Shown: positions 44,001 to 53,640, counted from the first letter of the stretch. The stretch: 64,000 nucleotides of DNA from Bicyclus anynana (GCF_947172395.1 NC_069090.1:14404962-14468961), one strand, 5' to 3'. Notes: generated by a model not told the origin, from the sequence alone. Made by a program: numbers and translations.

Positions 44001-47000
44001 GGTTTAATGTTACGTTCATTTTTAGGAATAGTTATTACACTTGAACTCTCTTTTTGAGCCTCTGTTAATTTTTCTATAAGTTTTTCCGTCACCAAATTAG
44101 GATCTTCTGAGTAGAGAAGTATATTCAAGTTCTTTTCCATGATAAGTTTTACGGCTTTGTCATAATCTAAGTAAAGTTTAGTTTTCTGACATTTATTCTT
44201 ACTACGTAATTTAGATAAGGTTAAAAATATCATAGAATGGTCAGTAATCGAGGTATTGAGAATTGCTATGAACGGAGAGACATTCTTAGTCTGTAATTTT
44301 AAAATGAAATGATCGAGGCAGCTGCTGCCTCGGGTTGGAAGTGTGTGACCTGGTACTAAGCCATGAATAGATAACATGTTTAGGTAGTTAGACCTATTGT
44401 TACATTCATTATTTGATTCATTTTGTTTCGGTATAAGGTTGATATTTATGTCTCCTGTAATTATAATGTTTTTATGTGATCGGATAGTTTCAAGGTGCGT
44501 GCTAAGTGAATTAATGAAGTTAGTAGCATTAATATTTGAAGGCGATCGGTAGATTCCTAGAATAATATATTCGTCAGCTTCTAACTGTATACACGATGCA
44601 TGATCTAATTTAATTTCGTTTGTTTTAGTCAAAAAAGTATTTCTGGCATAAATAACTACGCCATCATTTTGATTAAGGTGCAAAGATGTAGAAAATGAGT
44701 TATAGTTTTTAAGTGATGGAATAGTTTTTAGGGGACTTAATCTACATTCTGTCAGAACTAAAATGTCTATGGTATACTTTAATTCAGCTAGTGAAATTTG
44801 TAAATCATATATATTCGAGTAAATACTACGTATATTTTGTGATATAATTTTTAGGTCGTTTTTATTTATAGTTTTTATTTCATTAAGGTCCGCTACATCA
44901 CACTGTTGTGAGAACGAAGCTACATTATCTATTTCGTCTATAGTTGTAAGCGAGTGATTCATAGTGAGAGTTGATTTGTAATTATACAGGGTGCTCGAAT
45001 AACGTAGTTTCTAATTTGAAATGGAAAATTTAATCCTGAAGTGACGTTGACTGACCCGAAAGTTTGGCGATAGCCGTAATGCAACTTATAACAATTATAA
45101 CCTGTCGTTTCTATTTTACTTATATTATGTTTGTGAATGTGGATTACAGTTGTCATTATTAGTAGGTAATTTATGAATATATGGCGAGTGAGAACAGTAG
45201 AAATGTAGAAAGTATTGTAAGTTAGTAAAAGTGTGTGTGGTAAGTGTATCATTGTGAAATTTGAATAAAAATTACAAAAATCTTTAACACGGTAGATAAA
45301 ATTAAAACATAAAAGTAAACTTAAAGCTAATACAATTAATGAACAATATATTTGAAGAATGGATACATTTAAAAAGTCATTTTCATTGTTTAAAATTGTC
45401 CAGATCAGATTCACATTTGATGAGATTGACTGGGGCACCTTCTTTTCTTCGCAAGTAAATTTTACCACTGGATGTCCAACAGTATTGATACTGATTAGTA
45501 TTTGCAAAGTCTTTGGCAAGAAAAAACAACTTTTTAGTTTTCAGCGATAGACTTTCTGAAATAAAAATCCGCTTAGAGGGCCCGGCTAACCTTAGTTTTT
45601 CTGTAGTAGGTGGGTTATTTTCCTTATTTGATTTTCTGTACATACGAATAACTTTCTCCTTAGTTAGTACGCTATTAAAATCCACAAGCACAGTCTTATA
45701 TGTCGGATCACGTGAGCTAAAACGGAAGACATCTTTGACTTCATGTGGCTGGATATTAATATTTAGGATTTTTCCAGTCGCTATGATGGTGTTGAGCAGG
45801 CTGTCTTTAGTTTCCGATTTAACTGTCGGTATATTTTTTATTTCAATGCAAGTTGATCTAGACAGTCTTTCGTAGTTATCCAATTTATCCTGTAGGAGCT
45901 CCAAGCTTTGAAGGTATGACTGTCTTTCAGATTCCATTTTATTTATTTCAATGGTAATTGTGTCATATTTTGCCGACAAGAAATCAATCGAACTCTGGAT
46001 TTCACTACCTTGCTTTCTTATTTCATCTACTGCTAAGAACATTTTTTCAAGTTTATCAAACTTTGAACTTTGCTCTTTTTTAAAACTTTCAAGGATGTCC
46101 TTGATCTCAACCATGAAGGAAGCGAGTCGATCGCCGACTTCATCTGAACGCCGCCGTTTGTTTCTAAACCCTTGTTTCGCTCTAGGGGTTTCCGTCATAG
46201 GACATTCTTTGGTGGCATATTCATTCGAATTGATATGTGTTGTATGAGTAAGTTGCTTTGATGGAGATAATGACTTGGTGGAAGGTGGGGTGCGATTTAG
46301 GGGCATTTTTTAAAAATTAAGTTCGATAAATATAAATTATTAAAAAAATAATTATAATAAATAATTAAATATACAAAATAATCATAAAATAATAAATAAT
46401 AAATATTATTTTGTGTAGTTAAATGGCATAAAAAACGACCAAAAACTTGTAGTTTAGTAAAACATGGAGTAACGTTTCATTTGAAAGTATTTAAACCTTA
46501 ATTTTAACAAATTTTTAATAAAAACAATTTATAAAAAAAAAACGATTCTTTTGACGAAACAGCCAAACGTCGATCAGTAATCGAATATTCTAAATCAAAA
46601 TCAAAATCAAAAATCATTTATTTCAAGTAGGCTCAGTTTACAAGCACTTTTGACACGTCAGTTGACTATTTGTAAAGATTCTACCACCGGTTCGGAAGGC
46701 AGGTCCTGCTGAGAAGATACCGGCAAGAAACTCAACAGTTGCTCTTTTGAAAAAGTCATACAGTATTATAATTTACAATTGATAACAATTACTGTTTACA
46801 TTTGTTATAGTTTTACTTCCTGTGTGAAGGTGGAAGCTGATCCAACGGCCTCCAAGCATTTTTTCTATGTATTTAATCTGTGGATAGTCTAAGCAATGTC
46901 ACAGTAAATATGCAAGCAGTAGTTTGACTTCATACTAGAGGTCGAAACGCGAGCTATACCTCAAGTTCAATTTCAACTTACTAGTTAAATAGATTTTATT

Positions 47001-49741
47001 AATTAGAAATAAGACTAACTCACTAACATACTAAACTTAAAACAGATACACTAACAATATACTAACATAGAAAAAAAAAATTAAAACTGTTACTCTTATT
47101 AATTGAAAAACTTGTTTAATGTAATAATGTAAGGAATAATAAAGGCTTTGAAATTGAGAAAAACATAAGGGATTAAAGGGCTAACATAATCTACGGAACC
47201 CTTCACTGCGCGTGGCCCGACACGCACTTGACCGGTTTTTTAATATTTGGTCACGTAGTGTGGAGGTAATACCTAGATGGCATCACCAAAATAAACATAT
47301 GAATACGACCTATCCTTGAAGGTCATTGATTAGTATCAGCCTTATTTAAATCTACCAATCAAAAAACAACACGCATTTTATTGATCACTTCCTATTTTAC
47401 TACAATTTACAAAATATTTTATTTGTTTACATAAAAAAAGTATATTTACAATCACAAAATTAAATGGAAATACAAAGTTGGCAAATGTAATTAAAATGCT
47501 GGAGGCAGGCAGTTTACGTACCGCGCGCTGTAAGTATTTATTTCAAAAATACGGCCGAGTATACTGCTTGTATATATTTTTACTGTGCACAATGTGTTTG
47601 TTAGTGTGTGTAAAAATTACGCGTGTGTGTATTGCGCGAGTCAAATTTATAGTTGTGTCACAGTAGATATAATAAGGTTGTGTGTAGTGTATGGACATAG
47701 AATATACTTAATGGTGTTAAATGTTTTCGATGTGTGAGTTTACCTCGTCCCCCTCAAAAAATGACAGACTTTTTTGTTGGTGAATTTGGGTGCGAACCAC
47801 GTCCAGTTATTAATGGTCTAAGAGTTACAGCGATCAGAAATACAGAATACAGAAATAATTTAAATATTTTTCATATACTAATCTAATCATATTATTATAT
47901 CATCTTACATCTTATTTTCTTTATTATTAATTTTCATGATTATTTCCTAAATATAGTTGAATAGAACTGGTCACAGTAACTTGGGGCTATGGAGAGGTCT
48001 TGAAGACGCAAAGCGGATGGGTTTGACGAAGTCGATCGGTTTATCGAATTTCAACAGCACATTCATGACCAAGATCTTAGCTCACGCTGATATTATGCCT
48101 GCTGTTAATCAACTTGAGGTAAAGTCATTGAATTAATTAAAAAAAAACATCAAAAAACATATTATTAGGGATGAAATGACTAGTGATTTATATCCTCATT
48201 TTAAAGTTTGTTGGTAAACAGTACTCATCAAGAAAGGCTGTAGCTAGGTATTTTGTCGCGCCAATGAAAACATAAAACGAGCATGATGTTTTTTTTTTAA
48301 TCATGTTTTTAAAACCCCATAGTTATGGGAAATTCTCCCTAGCACCCTGAATACTTATAAATAGCAGAGATATTGCTTAGACAATATAAATCATTTCGTC
48401 CCCACTTCAAAAGGTTTTAAATAATATCAAAAAAACAAACTTAACAAAAAAAAGTCAGCAAAATTGGAGCTGTTCTCTTGAGCTTGAGGACTTCGAAGGA
48501 AAATGCTTATTATGCTATTAAATGCAGTAATTATGGCATAGGGTAATATCGCTTTTTTCGTTTGAGAGGGTATGCTATCCATTTGGTCTGATAGTAATCA
48601 TGTGAGGATCTGATGATGGGATCCTGGGGAAATCGGAGGGAACTTTCAAATATGGGCGGTACCAAGTTAGTGATGTATTAATTCAAGCTGTTTAAAACAT
48701 AAAGATTTAGAATTTTCAGACAGTTCTTTCCGAAACGGCTTTAATTAACACAGCACTACCTTGGTACCGCCTTCAAACTGATCGCACTGAGCAAACTGAG
48801 AAGGTAGCATATTATACGATGTTATTTTTCGCTTTTTAGTTTAGTAAAAACATATTTATAATTTTGAAGTCGGTTTTATTTTTTTTAATACATTATTAAA
48901 ATTTAAGTTAATTAATTTATTAGGTTATGCTAATTTCAATGTGATTAACCATTTTCAGGTAAACCCGACATTCGCGAATCTGGAGCTAGTGGCTTACTGT
49001 CAACTCAAAAACATCACTGTGACTGCGTGGTCGCCTTTTGGTTTTCTGGTGCACAGAGTTTTGAATAATTTATCGTTACCACCAACATTCAAGGATCCAT
49101 ATTTGGTCGGGTTGTCCGAAAAATACGATGTGGATGTTAGCCAGATTATCTTGCGGTATCCGGTAAATATTTCTGAAAAAATATATCGAATTTCCGTATT
49201 GTAAAACCTATTAATATTGATACACTAGCGGACGTCCGAGTTTTTAGACGAGAGTTCAAGATGGCCGCCATCACAAAATGGAGAATTACATATTTTTTCT
49301 CCCTCAATATGGGTATCAAATGGACTTGACTAGTACAACTAAGAAGACATTTTTAGTCGGATTTTTTTAGATTTTAATTGAATTTTTAATTTACTGTTAG
49401 GCAAAATCTGTCTGTCAGTTTATAACACATGATATAAAAATGTGTAGCTTAAGTGTTTTATGTTCTGTGATTTAGAAGCACATATTATTATGTTTCAGGT
49501 CGATCGCGGTTTAGTGCCAATCAGCACATCGTTCAAAAGGCATCACATTAAATCGAACTTTGACATCTTCAGTTTTTCTATGACTGATTCTGAGATACTC
49601 CATATAAATAAGTTTGACAGGAACACGAAAGTCTATTACATTGACTATCCAGGACTGTTTAGACTTGTACGTGAAGAATACCCGGCACTCAGAAGATATG
49701 TTCGACGCAATAATTTGACCCAATATTACGAAAACCTTTAA
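38047..49741 (+). CDS. AKR gene 3: secreted AKR paralogue, altered cofactor segment
   Basis: Exons: 38047-38088, 39161-39250, 40108-40278, 41134-41247, 47957-48118, 48959-49162, 49499-49741 (stop TAA); all phase 0; 341 residues. Exon 1 encodes the signal-like MSPFLIFLMAIICA. The tetrad is complete: Asp67, Tyr72, Lys101, His134 (LYLIHHP). GLSNF and SPFGF are present. The segment equivalent to IPKS...R is ISTSFKRHHIKSN, so the Lys and Arg that normally bind the NADPH phosphate are Thr and His. Sequons NVT, NST, NIT and NLS are visible. The C-terminus is longer than in gene 1 and ends in an Arg-rich stretch (RRYVRRNNLTQYY). Intron 4 (6.7 kb) holds a TIR element split by a LINE. Exons 3-7 are closely similar to those of gene 4. 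Confidence 0.87.
38156..38782 (+). mobile_element. TIR element in intron 1 of AKR gene 3
   Basis: GGATGTCCCGTAA (38156-38168) and TTACGGGACATCC (38770-38782) are exact 13-bp inverted ends of a 627-bp non-coding element. Confidence 0.65.
39346..39590 (-). mobile_element. RTE-type LINE 3' end
   Basis: In minus orientation it carries the usual C-terminal coding block (reverse of AGCGGCTCCCTGCAACCCG) and ends in the (ATG)n tail seen here as ATCATCATCATCATTATT. It lies in intron 2 of AKR gene 3. Confidence 0.65.
39649..39783 (+). mobile_element. Half copy of the foldback MITE at 54589-54838
   Basis: TTTATTTATTTTGCTATGATC and GCGAAAAGCTGATGAACCC, then CCGACAAAATACTCTCTACG match one arm and the centre of the element in intron 1 of gene 4. 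Confidence 0.6.
40285..41040 (+). mobile_element. Composite Helitron-like region with a LINE tail inside
   Basis: CCACTGAACGGATTGGGCCG and AGGGATAAAATAGGGGATGAG (40388-40500) are Helitron-like, and ACGCGGACGAAGTCGCGAG with CGTCCGCTAG (40811-40838) is the characteristic end. Between them, on the minus strand (about 40608-40745), LSRTAKMWNALPASVFPN and TFKTRVNRHF are the C-terminus of a non-LTR retrotransposon. Further repeat sequence follows to 41040. Confidence 0.5.
42011..44962 (-). CDS. LINE ORF2: endonuclease and reverse transcriptase
   Basis: 983 codons. The N-terminal apurinic-type endonuclease shows IISQNIRSIY (near residue 40), ITGDININL and the catalytic STITDHS-like ITDHSMIF (near 240). 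The reverse transcriptase shows SAPGWDNIPTKLI, NNYRPISVLSSIAK, FLDIKKAFDTVS, FGVPQGSVLGPTLF and the active-site FSYADDTAVVF. Domain order and motifs place it in the CR1/L2/Daphne group; the exact clade is undecided. The ATG overlaps the TGA of an upstream 186-codon frame (ATGA). No in-frame stop is present, so the protein may be functional. Confidence 0.85.
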   Translation of the reverse strand: MNHSLTTIDEIDNVASFSQQCDVADLNEIKTINKNDLKIISQNIRSIYSNIYDLQISLAELKYTIDILVLTECRLSPLKTIPSLKNYNSFSTSLHLNQNDGVVIYARNTFLTKTNEIKLDHASCIQLEADEYIILGIYRSPSNINATNFINSLSTHLETIRSHKNIIITGDININLIPKQNESNNECNNRSNYLNMLSIHGLVPGHTLPTRGSSCLDHFILKLQTKNVSPFIAILNTSITDHSMIFLTLSKLRSKNKCQKTKLYLDYDKAVKLIMEKNLNILLYSEDPNLVTEKLIEKLTEAQKESSSVITIPKNERNIKPWMTSGILRCIRNRNNLQKKLKADPENETLKITFKRYRNFCNNLIKKIKRTYDRQKLTNSLKNSKELWSKIKSITNLNKPKTHSLNLLNIKPSPIHSINYVNKYFGNIGKELAEDIMLNAPQSVDPLKFIDNQLTSFVLLDTDLQETVSIIRNLKSESAPGWDNIPTKLIKLAIHDVAPIISHLANLCFKLGMFPSILKHSIVTPVFKNGDDSDVNNYRPISVLSSIAKVLEKLINSRLVSYLNKFNILSDSQYGFRHGKSTEDAVLGLTSIITEHLDKGKKCLAVFLDIKKAFDTVSIPLLIQKLEKIGIRGTPLSLLKDYLHGRSQRVKIGQHVSDEFQPTFGVPQGSVLGPTLFLIYINDLCNLKLDSGQVFSYADDTAVVFSGASWNSVKKFAESGLSTISLWLSSNLLTLNTKKSNYVCFTINSKTQPNSDFQIKTHKQNKICSLNCSCPVLDKVYTTKYLGIILDQRLSWHPHVEFINGRIRKLIWIFKSLRHVTSKKLLTQIYITLGQSILGYCITVWGAASKTKFLEVERGQRSLLKVMFFKPFRYPTSDLYKHCELLTVRKLYVLLSLLKVHKNVPPGNENNNKERRRKTVLHTIRSKTKFAAHQFTRKSTHLYNIVNKKLNIVSLNSHNCKKILTDWLLKLNYDQAENLLHQV
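44959..45519 (-). CDS. Hydrophobic 186-codon frame linking ORF1 and ORF2 of the LINE
   Basis: This frame overlaps the end of ORF1 by 137 bases in another frame and ends in a TGA overlapping the ORF2 ATG (ATGA). A strongly hydrophobic stretch (IYCSLIVLALSLLLCFNF) looks membrane-spanning. No homology is recognised. It may simply be an open spacer, but the overlap geometry on both sides fits a termination-reinitiation path to ORF2. Confidence 0.3.
   Translation of the reverse strand: MPKTLQILISINTVGHPVVKFTCEEKKVPQSISSNVNLIWTILNNENDFLNVSILQIYCSLIVLALSLLLCFNFIYRVKDFCNFYSNFTMIHLPHTLLLTYNTFYISTVLTRHIFINYLLIMTTVIHIHKHNISKIETTGYNCYKLHYGYRQTFGSVNVTSGLNFPFQIRNYVIRAPCIITNQLSL
45383..46306 (-). CDS. LINE ORF1: coiled-coil RNA-binding-like protein
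   Basis: 307 codons. The N-terminus is basic and Ser/Thr/Pro-rich (NKRRRS near residue 50). Residues about 60-145 are rich in E, K, L and Q with heptad-like spacing (coiled coil). The C-terminal half (CIEIKNIPTVKSETKDSL, then VLVDFNS) resembles the RRM-like fold of L1-type ORF1 proteins. It likely packages the element RNA. The frame is intact. Confidence 0.7.
   Translation of the reverse strand: MPLNRTPPSTKSLSPSKQLTHTTHINSNEYATKECPMTETPRAKQGFRNKRRRSDEVGDRLASFMVEIKDILESFKKEQSSKFDKLEKMFLAVDEIRKQGSEIQSSIDFLSAKYDTITIEINKMESERQSYLQSLELLQDKLDNYERLSRSTCIEIKNIPTVKSETKDSLLNTIIATGKILNINIQPHEVKDVFRFSSRDPTYKTVLVDFNSVLTKEKVIRMYRKSNKENNPPTTEKLRLAGPSKRIFISESLSLKTKKLFFLAKDFANTNQYQYCWTSSGKIYLRRKEGAPVNLIKCESDLDNFKQ
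46590..46830 (-). mobile_element. CR1-like LINE 3' end, minus copy
   Basis: The inverse of 31125-31440: AAATCATTTATTTCAAGTAGG, ACTTTTGACACGTCAGTTG and CTCAACAGTTGCTCTTTTG. The AATCAAAATCAAAATC run at its left end is the element tail. Confidence 0.5.
47195..47245 (+). repeat. Family G repeat tail
   Basis: TACGGAACCCTTCACTGCG and CGACACGCACTTGACCGG match the end of the copy at 10900-11195. Confidence 0.5.
48640..48850 (+). repeat. Dispersed repeat shared with 61690-61885
   Basis: AGTGATGTATTAATTCAAGC and CTACCTTGGTACCGCC with TCAAACTGATC recur, in rearranged or inverse order, near 61740-61820 (GATGTATTAATTCAAGCC; CAGTTTGAAGGCGG). It is a non-coding TE fragment in intron 5 of AKR gene 3. Confidence 0.45.
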
Positions 49742-49789
49742 AGAAAACTCCTTGGCTGCTTACTTCAAATGAATGTACACGATTTGCCT

Positions 49790-49813
49790 AATAAAAGTCG
49801 GTTGCCTAATAAA
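49790..49813 (+). terminator. Poly(A) signals of AKR gene 3
   Basis: Two AATAAA hexamers, at 49790-49795 and 49808-49813, lie 48 and 66 bases after the stop. Confidence 0.65.
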
Positions 49814-50084
49814 AAAAACAGTCTTTTAACTTTTAACTGGATATAAGACAATTATCAATTTATACATGTAAAACACAACAATCGTTTTTACTTTTATCCG
49901 TTATACATTTTGATATCACCCACTCCAAAAGCCTCAAAAGCCGCAGTTTTATTAAAGAAACAATAAGACGTTTGTCGTCAGGGATTAGCCCGGACAAACA
50001 GACAGAAATTTTAAAAAGTTTGTTTGTATTTTAGTATCATCTAGAGAACTATGCACTTAATACAGAGACAGAGAGTTACATATT

Positions 50085-50335
50085 TGTACCTTTTGCCGTG
50101 GAGACCCTTGGGCCATGGAGTCGCAGTGCCAAACAATTTTACCGAATAATTTCACCGCGGCTAGTTGCCTCCACTGGTGACAGAAGTGCTGGTTCATTTT
50201 TTGCGCAAAGTATCAGCCTGGCTGTCCAGCGCGGAAATGCAGCTAGTATTCTTGCCACCATTCCACGTGGGCATGATTTGACTTATTAGGATAAGTGAGC
50301 TTAAGTTCCATATTGTATTCTTTCTCAATAAAAAA
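50085..50335 (+). mobile_element. LINE 3' end fragment
   Basis: The translation contains WSRSAKQFYRIISPRLV, STGDRSAGSFFAQSISLAVQ and RGNAASILATIP. This is a recurrent C-terminal block of lepidopteran non-LTR pol proteins (ATGD..AG...QRISLA.QRGNAA). It is followed by a 3' UTR and an A-rich tail at about 50325. The clade is not assigned. Confidence 0.5.
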
Positions 50336-50439
50336 AAAAACAAAAAAAAATCAATATAACTTAATACAGTTAATTTTGAAATTTTTTGTCTCTTCATAAT
50401 ATTAAATTAATACATTATTTATATCTATTAATTTAATAT

Positions 50440-50600
50440 TATGAAGAGGACAGATTTATATTATTGTATGTAATACACAAAACTCAAAACCTATAGGGCA
50501 GATTTGTAAAATCATTTTACCAATGGAAAGCTACATTATCACGGAGTAGCATGGGCAATATTGAAAAGTGAACTACGCGGGTAAAACCGCGGGGTATGAG
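50440..50600 (+). mobile_element. Helitron-like element, degenerate
   Basis: TTTTACCAATGGAAAGCTAC, CACGGAGTAGCATGGGC and GAACTACGCGGGTAAAACCG match the 3' half of the CTAG-ended family. Confidence 0.5.
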
Positions 50601-50694
50601 TAATACAAATATTAAACGCAATTAGGTACATACATAACTTGTACTAATAGTAATAATTATTTAAAAAAACAGACTTTAGTTAACAAGAGTTTGT

Positions 50695-51012
50695 GTCATC
50701 GTCATTATCAACCCATATACGGTTCACTATTGAGCACGAGTCTCCTCTTAGAATCTGAGGGGTTAGCCTAGTAGTCCACCATACTAGACCAATGCGGATT
50801 GGCAGACCTCAGATACGTAGATAATTAATAAAATTCTCAGGTATAGGTACAGGTTTCCTCATGATATTTTTCCTTCACCGTTTGAGACACGTGACATTTA
50901 TTTTCTTAAAATGCACATAACTGAAAAGTTGGAGGTGCTTACCCCGTACTGGATTCGAACCTACGCCCTCCGAATTGAAGGCAGAGGACATATCCACTGG
51001 GCTATCACCGTA
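50695..51012 (-). mobile_element. SINE family A, full copy
   Basis: In minus orientation the head (ACGGTGATAGCCCAGTGG; box B GGTTCGAATCCAGT), body and tail are all present, from 51012 back to the (ATGATG)-like tail at 50695. Confidence 0.8.
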
Positions 51013-51599
51013 ATTGGTATAAGAGTTTTTGTGTAGAAAACAGTGTACCTACGTTAATAATTGGTATTTTAGTAGTTTTTCAACATGCTACACTACACTA
51101 CAGTGTAGTAGGTAGTTAAGAGTGTGCAATATGTAATTTGGTGGTTACAAATGGTTCTGGATCTCAGATTCTGGAAAAGTTAGGAGCCTGATATTTGGGT
51201 AAATGATATTTCAAAGTGTTAGAGTCGTTATGACTATACAAAATACACAATTTGTAAAACTTTTCTCGATAGTTTATTTTTATGAAAAATACATGTTTTG
51301 CTCACATTTTGCTTTCAATCTCAGGAAAAGCAAACTTATTTTCTTATATTTTTTTTTTTATAGAAAATTAGGTATATATCTTGAACATGGCCATTTTGTT
51401 TTTCGTTATGTTGTTTAATTTACTTGCAATAAGCTAAAAATGGTTTTGGCGCTCATGTCATAAAATTAGCGTCGCGCGTCAATCGCTCCGTGCTTTTCAC
51501 TCACGTGAAAGTCATAATTCGGCGTTTCGTTTGCGCTTCGAATTTTATCCATATCGTACCGACGCGCTGCGCGCTCTTAAGTTGTTGATGAGATTATTT

Positions 51600-51735
51600 A
51601 AACGCTAGCGGATGCTTGCGACTTCGTCCGCCCTTAGTCTTCTTTAATCCAGCCCTTACAGTAGTAACGCTGTCAAAATGGAGTAACTTCTCCCGTTTTC
51701 CCAATATTTCCCTTCACTGCTCTGTTCCTATTGAT
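51600..51735 (-). mobile_element. Helitron-like element, 3' part
   Basis: Reversed CGCTAGCGGATGCTTGCG and ACTTCGTCCGCCC, followed by the inverse of the segment at 25845-25925 (AAATGGAGTAACTTCTCCCG). Confidence 0.5.
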
Positions 51736-52300
51736 CGTAGCGATCGTAACATTCGAATGTCGTTTCATTTCCCTTCTTTGGTCTAATTTAATCATAATTC
51801 GTTAGTGAATGTTATGGATTTCAACTTTATGAACTCAATGCTGATTTTTGTAGTTCACTTTATTTTTAATTTAGTAGGTATATTTTGAATGAAATGAAAA
51901 TGTTTAGGTACATTTTCATTTCGTTTAAAATATTTTGAGTTATTTTAGTTGTTGGTAGGTAAAAACTTTATGTTCTTTGTACATGTTCCTAGGCTTACTA
52001 ACTATAGGTAACTAATATAATAACAGCTTAATAATGCTAAATATATAAAAACTAGCTATAGGTAATTTTGTAAGTATTTTATCTATGAGTCTGCTAATAG
52101 ATGTCTTGCAATGAAGGTAATGTATTAATTAGGTTAATTACATAGTTTTCATGTTCTAAGTACGTATGATAAGTTTATCATCATCATTAAAAGGCCTTAT
52201 CCTTCCTCACAGGACCTTATAACCAGGTTTGCGGGCTTAGAGTGATAATTAAAAAAAAACATTAACGACCATTATTAATTGATGTTATTATTAATGATAT
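51736..52300. other. Intergenic, nothing recognised
   Basis: AT-rich sequence without coding structure. Confidence 0.4.
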
Positions 52301-52304
52301 TTGA

Positions 52305-52620
52305 CGGCCTCCGTGGCGCAGTGGTATGCGCGGTGGATTTACAAGACGGAGATCCTGGGTTCGATCCCCGGCTGGGCCGCTTAAGATTTTTTTATTCCAG
52401 GTCTGGCTGGTGGAAGGCTTTGGCCGTGGCTAGTTACCACCCTACCGTCAAAGACGTACCGCCAAGCGATTTAGCGTTCCGGTACGATGCCGTGTAGAAA
52501 CCGAAAGGAGTGTGGATTTTCATCCTCCTCCTAATAAGTTAGCCCGCTTCCATCTTAGATTGCGTCATCACTTACCATCAGGTGAAATTGTAGTCAAGGG
52601 CTAACTTGTAATAAATAAAA
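52305..52620 (+). mobile_element. SINE family B, full copy
   Basis: The tRNA-like head has box A GTGGCGCAGTGGTATGCG and box B GGTTCGATCCCCGGC. It is followed by CAGGTCTGGCTGGTGG, TTTAGCGTTCCGGTACG and CATCATCACTTACCATC, ending in TTGTAATAAATAAAATAAA. It closely matches 61960-62285. Confidence 0.8.
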
Positions 52621-52655
52621 TAAATATAAAAGTGTGTCAGCTCCGTCGCACGAAT

Positions 52656-53463
52656 GGAGTTTACTCTTTTCAATAGCAACGCCTGAAAAGTGAAAGGTGC
52701 GCAACCAAGGTGCAGCGCTGCGTGCGCGCCCGCCAACAGCGTGCACGTGCGTGCGGACGCGCTAGGCATGTGCACGCTATGGTGGCTACGTACGGTGAAA
52801 GGTGCGCAGAATAGGTTGCGCACAAAAAACGTACCGAGGGGTATAAATGAAAAATCGATTGTTAAGGAGTAAACTCCAATAAGTTATGAAATGACATGCG
52901 TTACGTTTTTTGTGCGCAACCTATTCTGCGCACCTTTCACCGTGCGCTGTGCCGCCAACAACTTGCACATCGCACCCATGTGCACGCTGTAGGCGGGTGC
53001 GCACGCCGCGGCCTGCTGCACCTCGGTTGCGCACCTTTCACTTATAAGGCGCGAGTATTGAGACGTGCTTCGAGCTAACTTTTTGTTTTTTTTAACATAC
53101 ACACTTTTTTTTGTTGGTAAACAGTGCACATCGAGTAGGGCTTTAGTAATACTTATGTTAAAGAAGACTAAATGTATAGTAATAGACTTTATAATATACT
53201 TCACAATATTATATATTTTACTCTTACAATGATATAATCATTAAACAAACAAGCCCAATAACATATAGTATATAGGTATAGTCGCCTATACAGCATACCC
53301 TATGTACGTCTCAATACACTCACAGCTAAATTAGAAAGTTGCGCACTAAAGGTGCGCACCAAAAACGTGACACTTTTTCGTTAGTTCAGTTGGTTTTACC
53401 CCTCGGATTTTTCTCATACCGGGCGCCTTATATATAAAAATCGATTCTTAAGGAGTAAACTCC
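52656..53463. mobile_element. Cluster of GC-rich MITEs with shared ends
   Basis: GGAGTTTACTC (52656-52666) and GAGTAAACTCC (52867-52877) bound a first 222-bp unit. A second, inverted and longer unit follows to 53463, where GAGTAAACTCC recurs. Motifs such as GTGCGCAGAATAGGTTGCGC and TTGCGCACCTTTCAC occur in both orientations. The cores are rich in CG and GTGCGCAC, unlike the AT-rich surroundings. No coding role is seen. Confidence 0.65.
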
Positions 53464-53489
53464 AATAAACTCCAAAAAAAAATGATGTC

Positions 53490-53640
53490 CCGGTTCGACG
53501 GCTTAACGTGCTGTCCGAGGTGTAACACCACCAAGTTCTCATCTCCGAGCTGAAAAATTAGCTGAAAACTTAGTATCTTATAGTCCGGCCCAGGGTTCCG
53601 ACTAACTGTTACCAGCCTCTCGGTGTTTATAAAAAATAAA
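53490..53640 (-). mobile_element. SINE family F, minus fragment
   Basis: GACGGCTTAACGTGCTGTCC and GAGGTGTAACACCACC are the inverse of the block at 600-660. A TATAGTCCGGCCCAGGGTTC segment also belongs to the family. Confidence 0.4.

Larger units (their letters stand above)
41686..46590 (-). mobile_element. CR1/L2-group LINE with two long ORFs
   Basis: A nearly complete non-LTR retrotransposon in minus orientation. It has a 5' region at about 46310-46590, ORF1 46306-45383, ORF2 44962-42011, and a 3' UTR ending in ATTATTACTATTACTAT-type repeats near 41686. Both frames are uninterrupted, which suggests a young insertion. It sits inside the 31-bp-TIR element. The exact 5' boundary and a target duplication could not be fixed. 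Confidence 0.8.
41520..47822. mobile_element. 31-bp-TIR element with 8-bp target duplication, split by a LINE
   Basis: The 31 bases at 41520-41550 (starting CTTAGACCATTAATAAC) are an exact reverse complement of 47792-47822. The octamer AGTTACAG directly flanks the pair on both outer sides (41512-41519 and 47823-47830). This is a clean signature of one DNA transposon insertion. Without the inserted LINE and the CR1-like fragment the element would be roughly 1.2 kb. No transposase was seen. An 8-bp duplication fits hAT, P or Merlin types. It lies in intron 4 of AKR gene 3. Confidence 0.8.
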
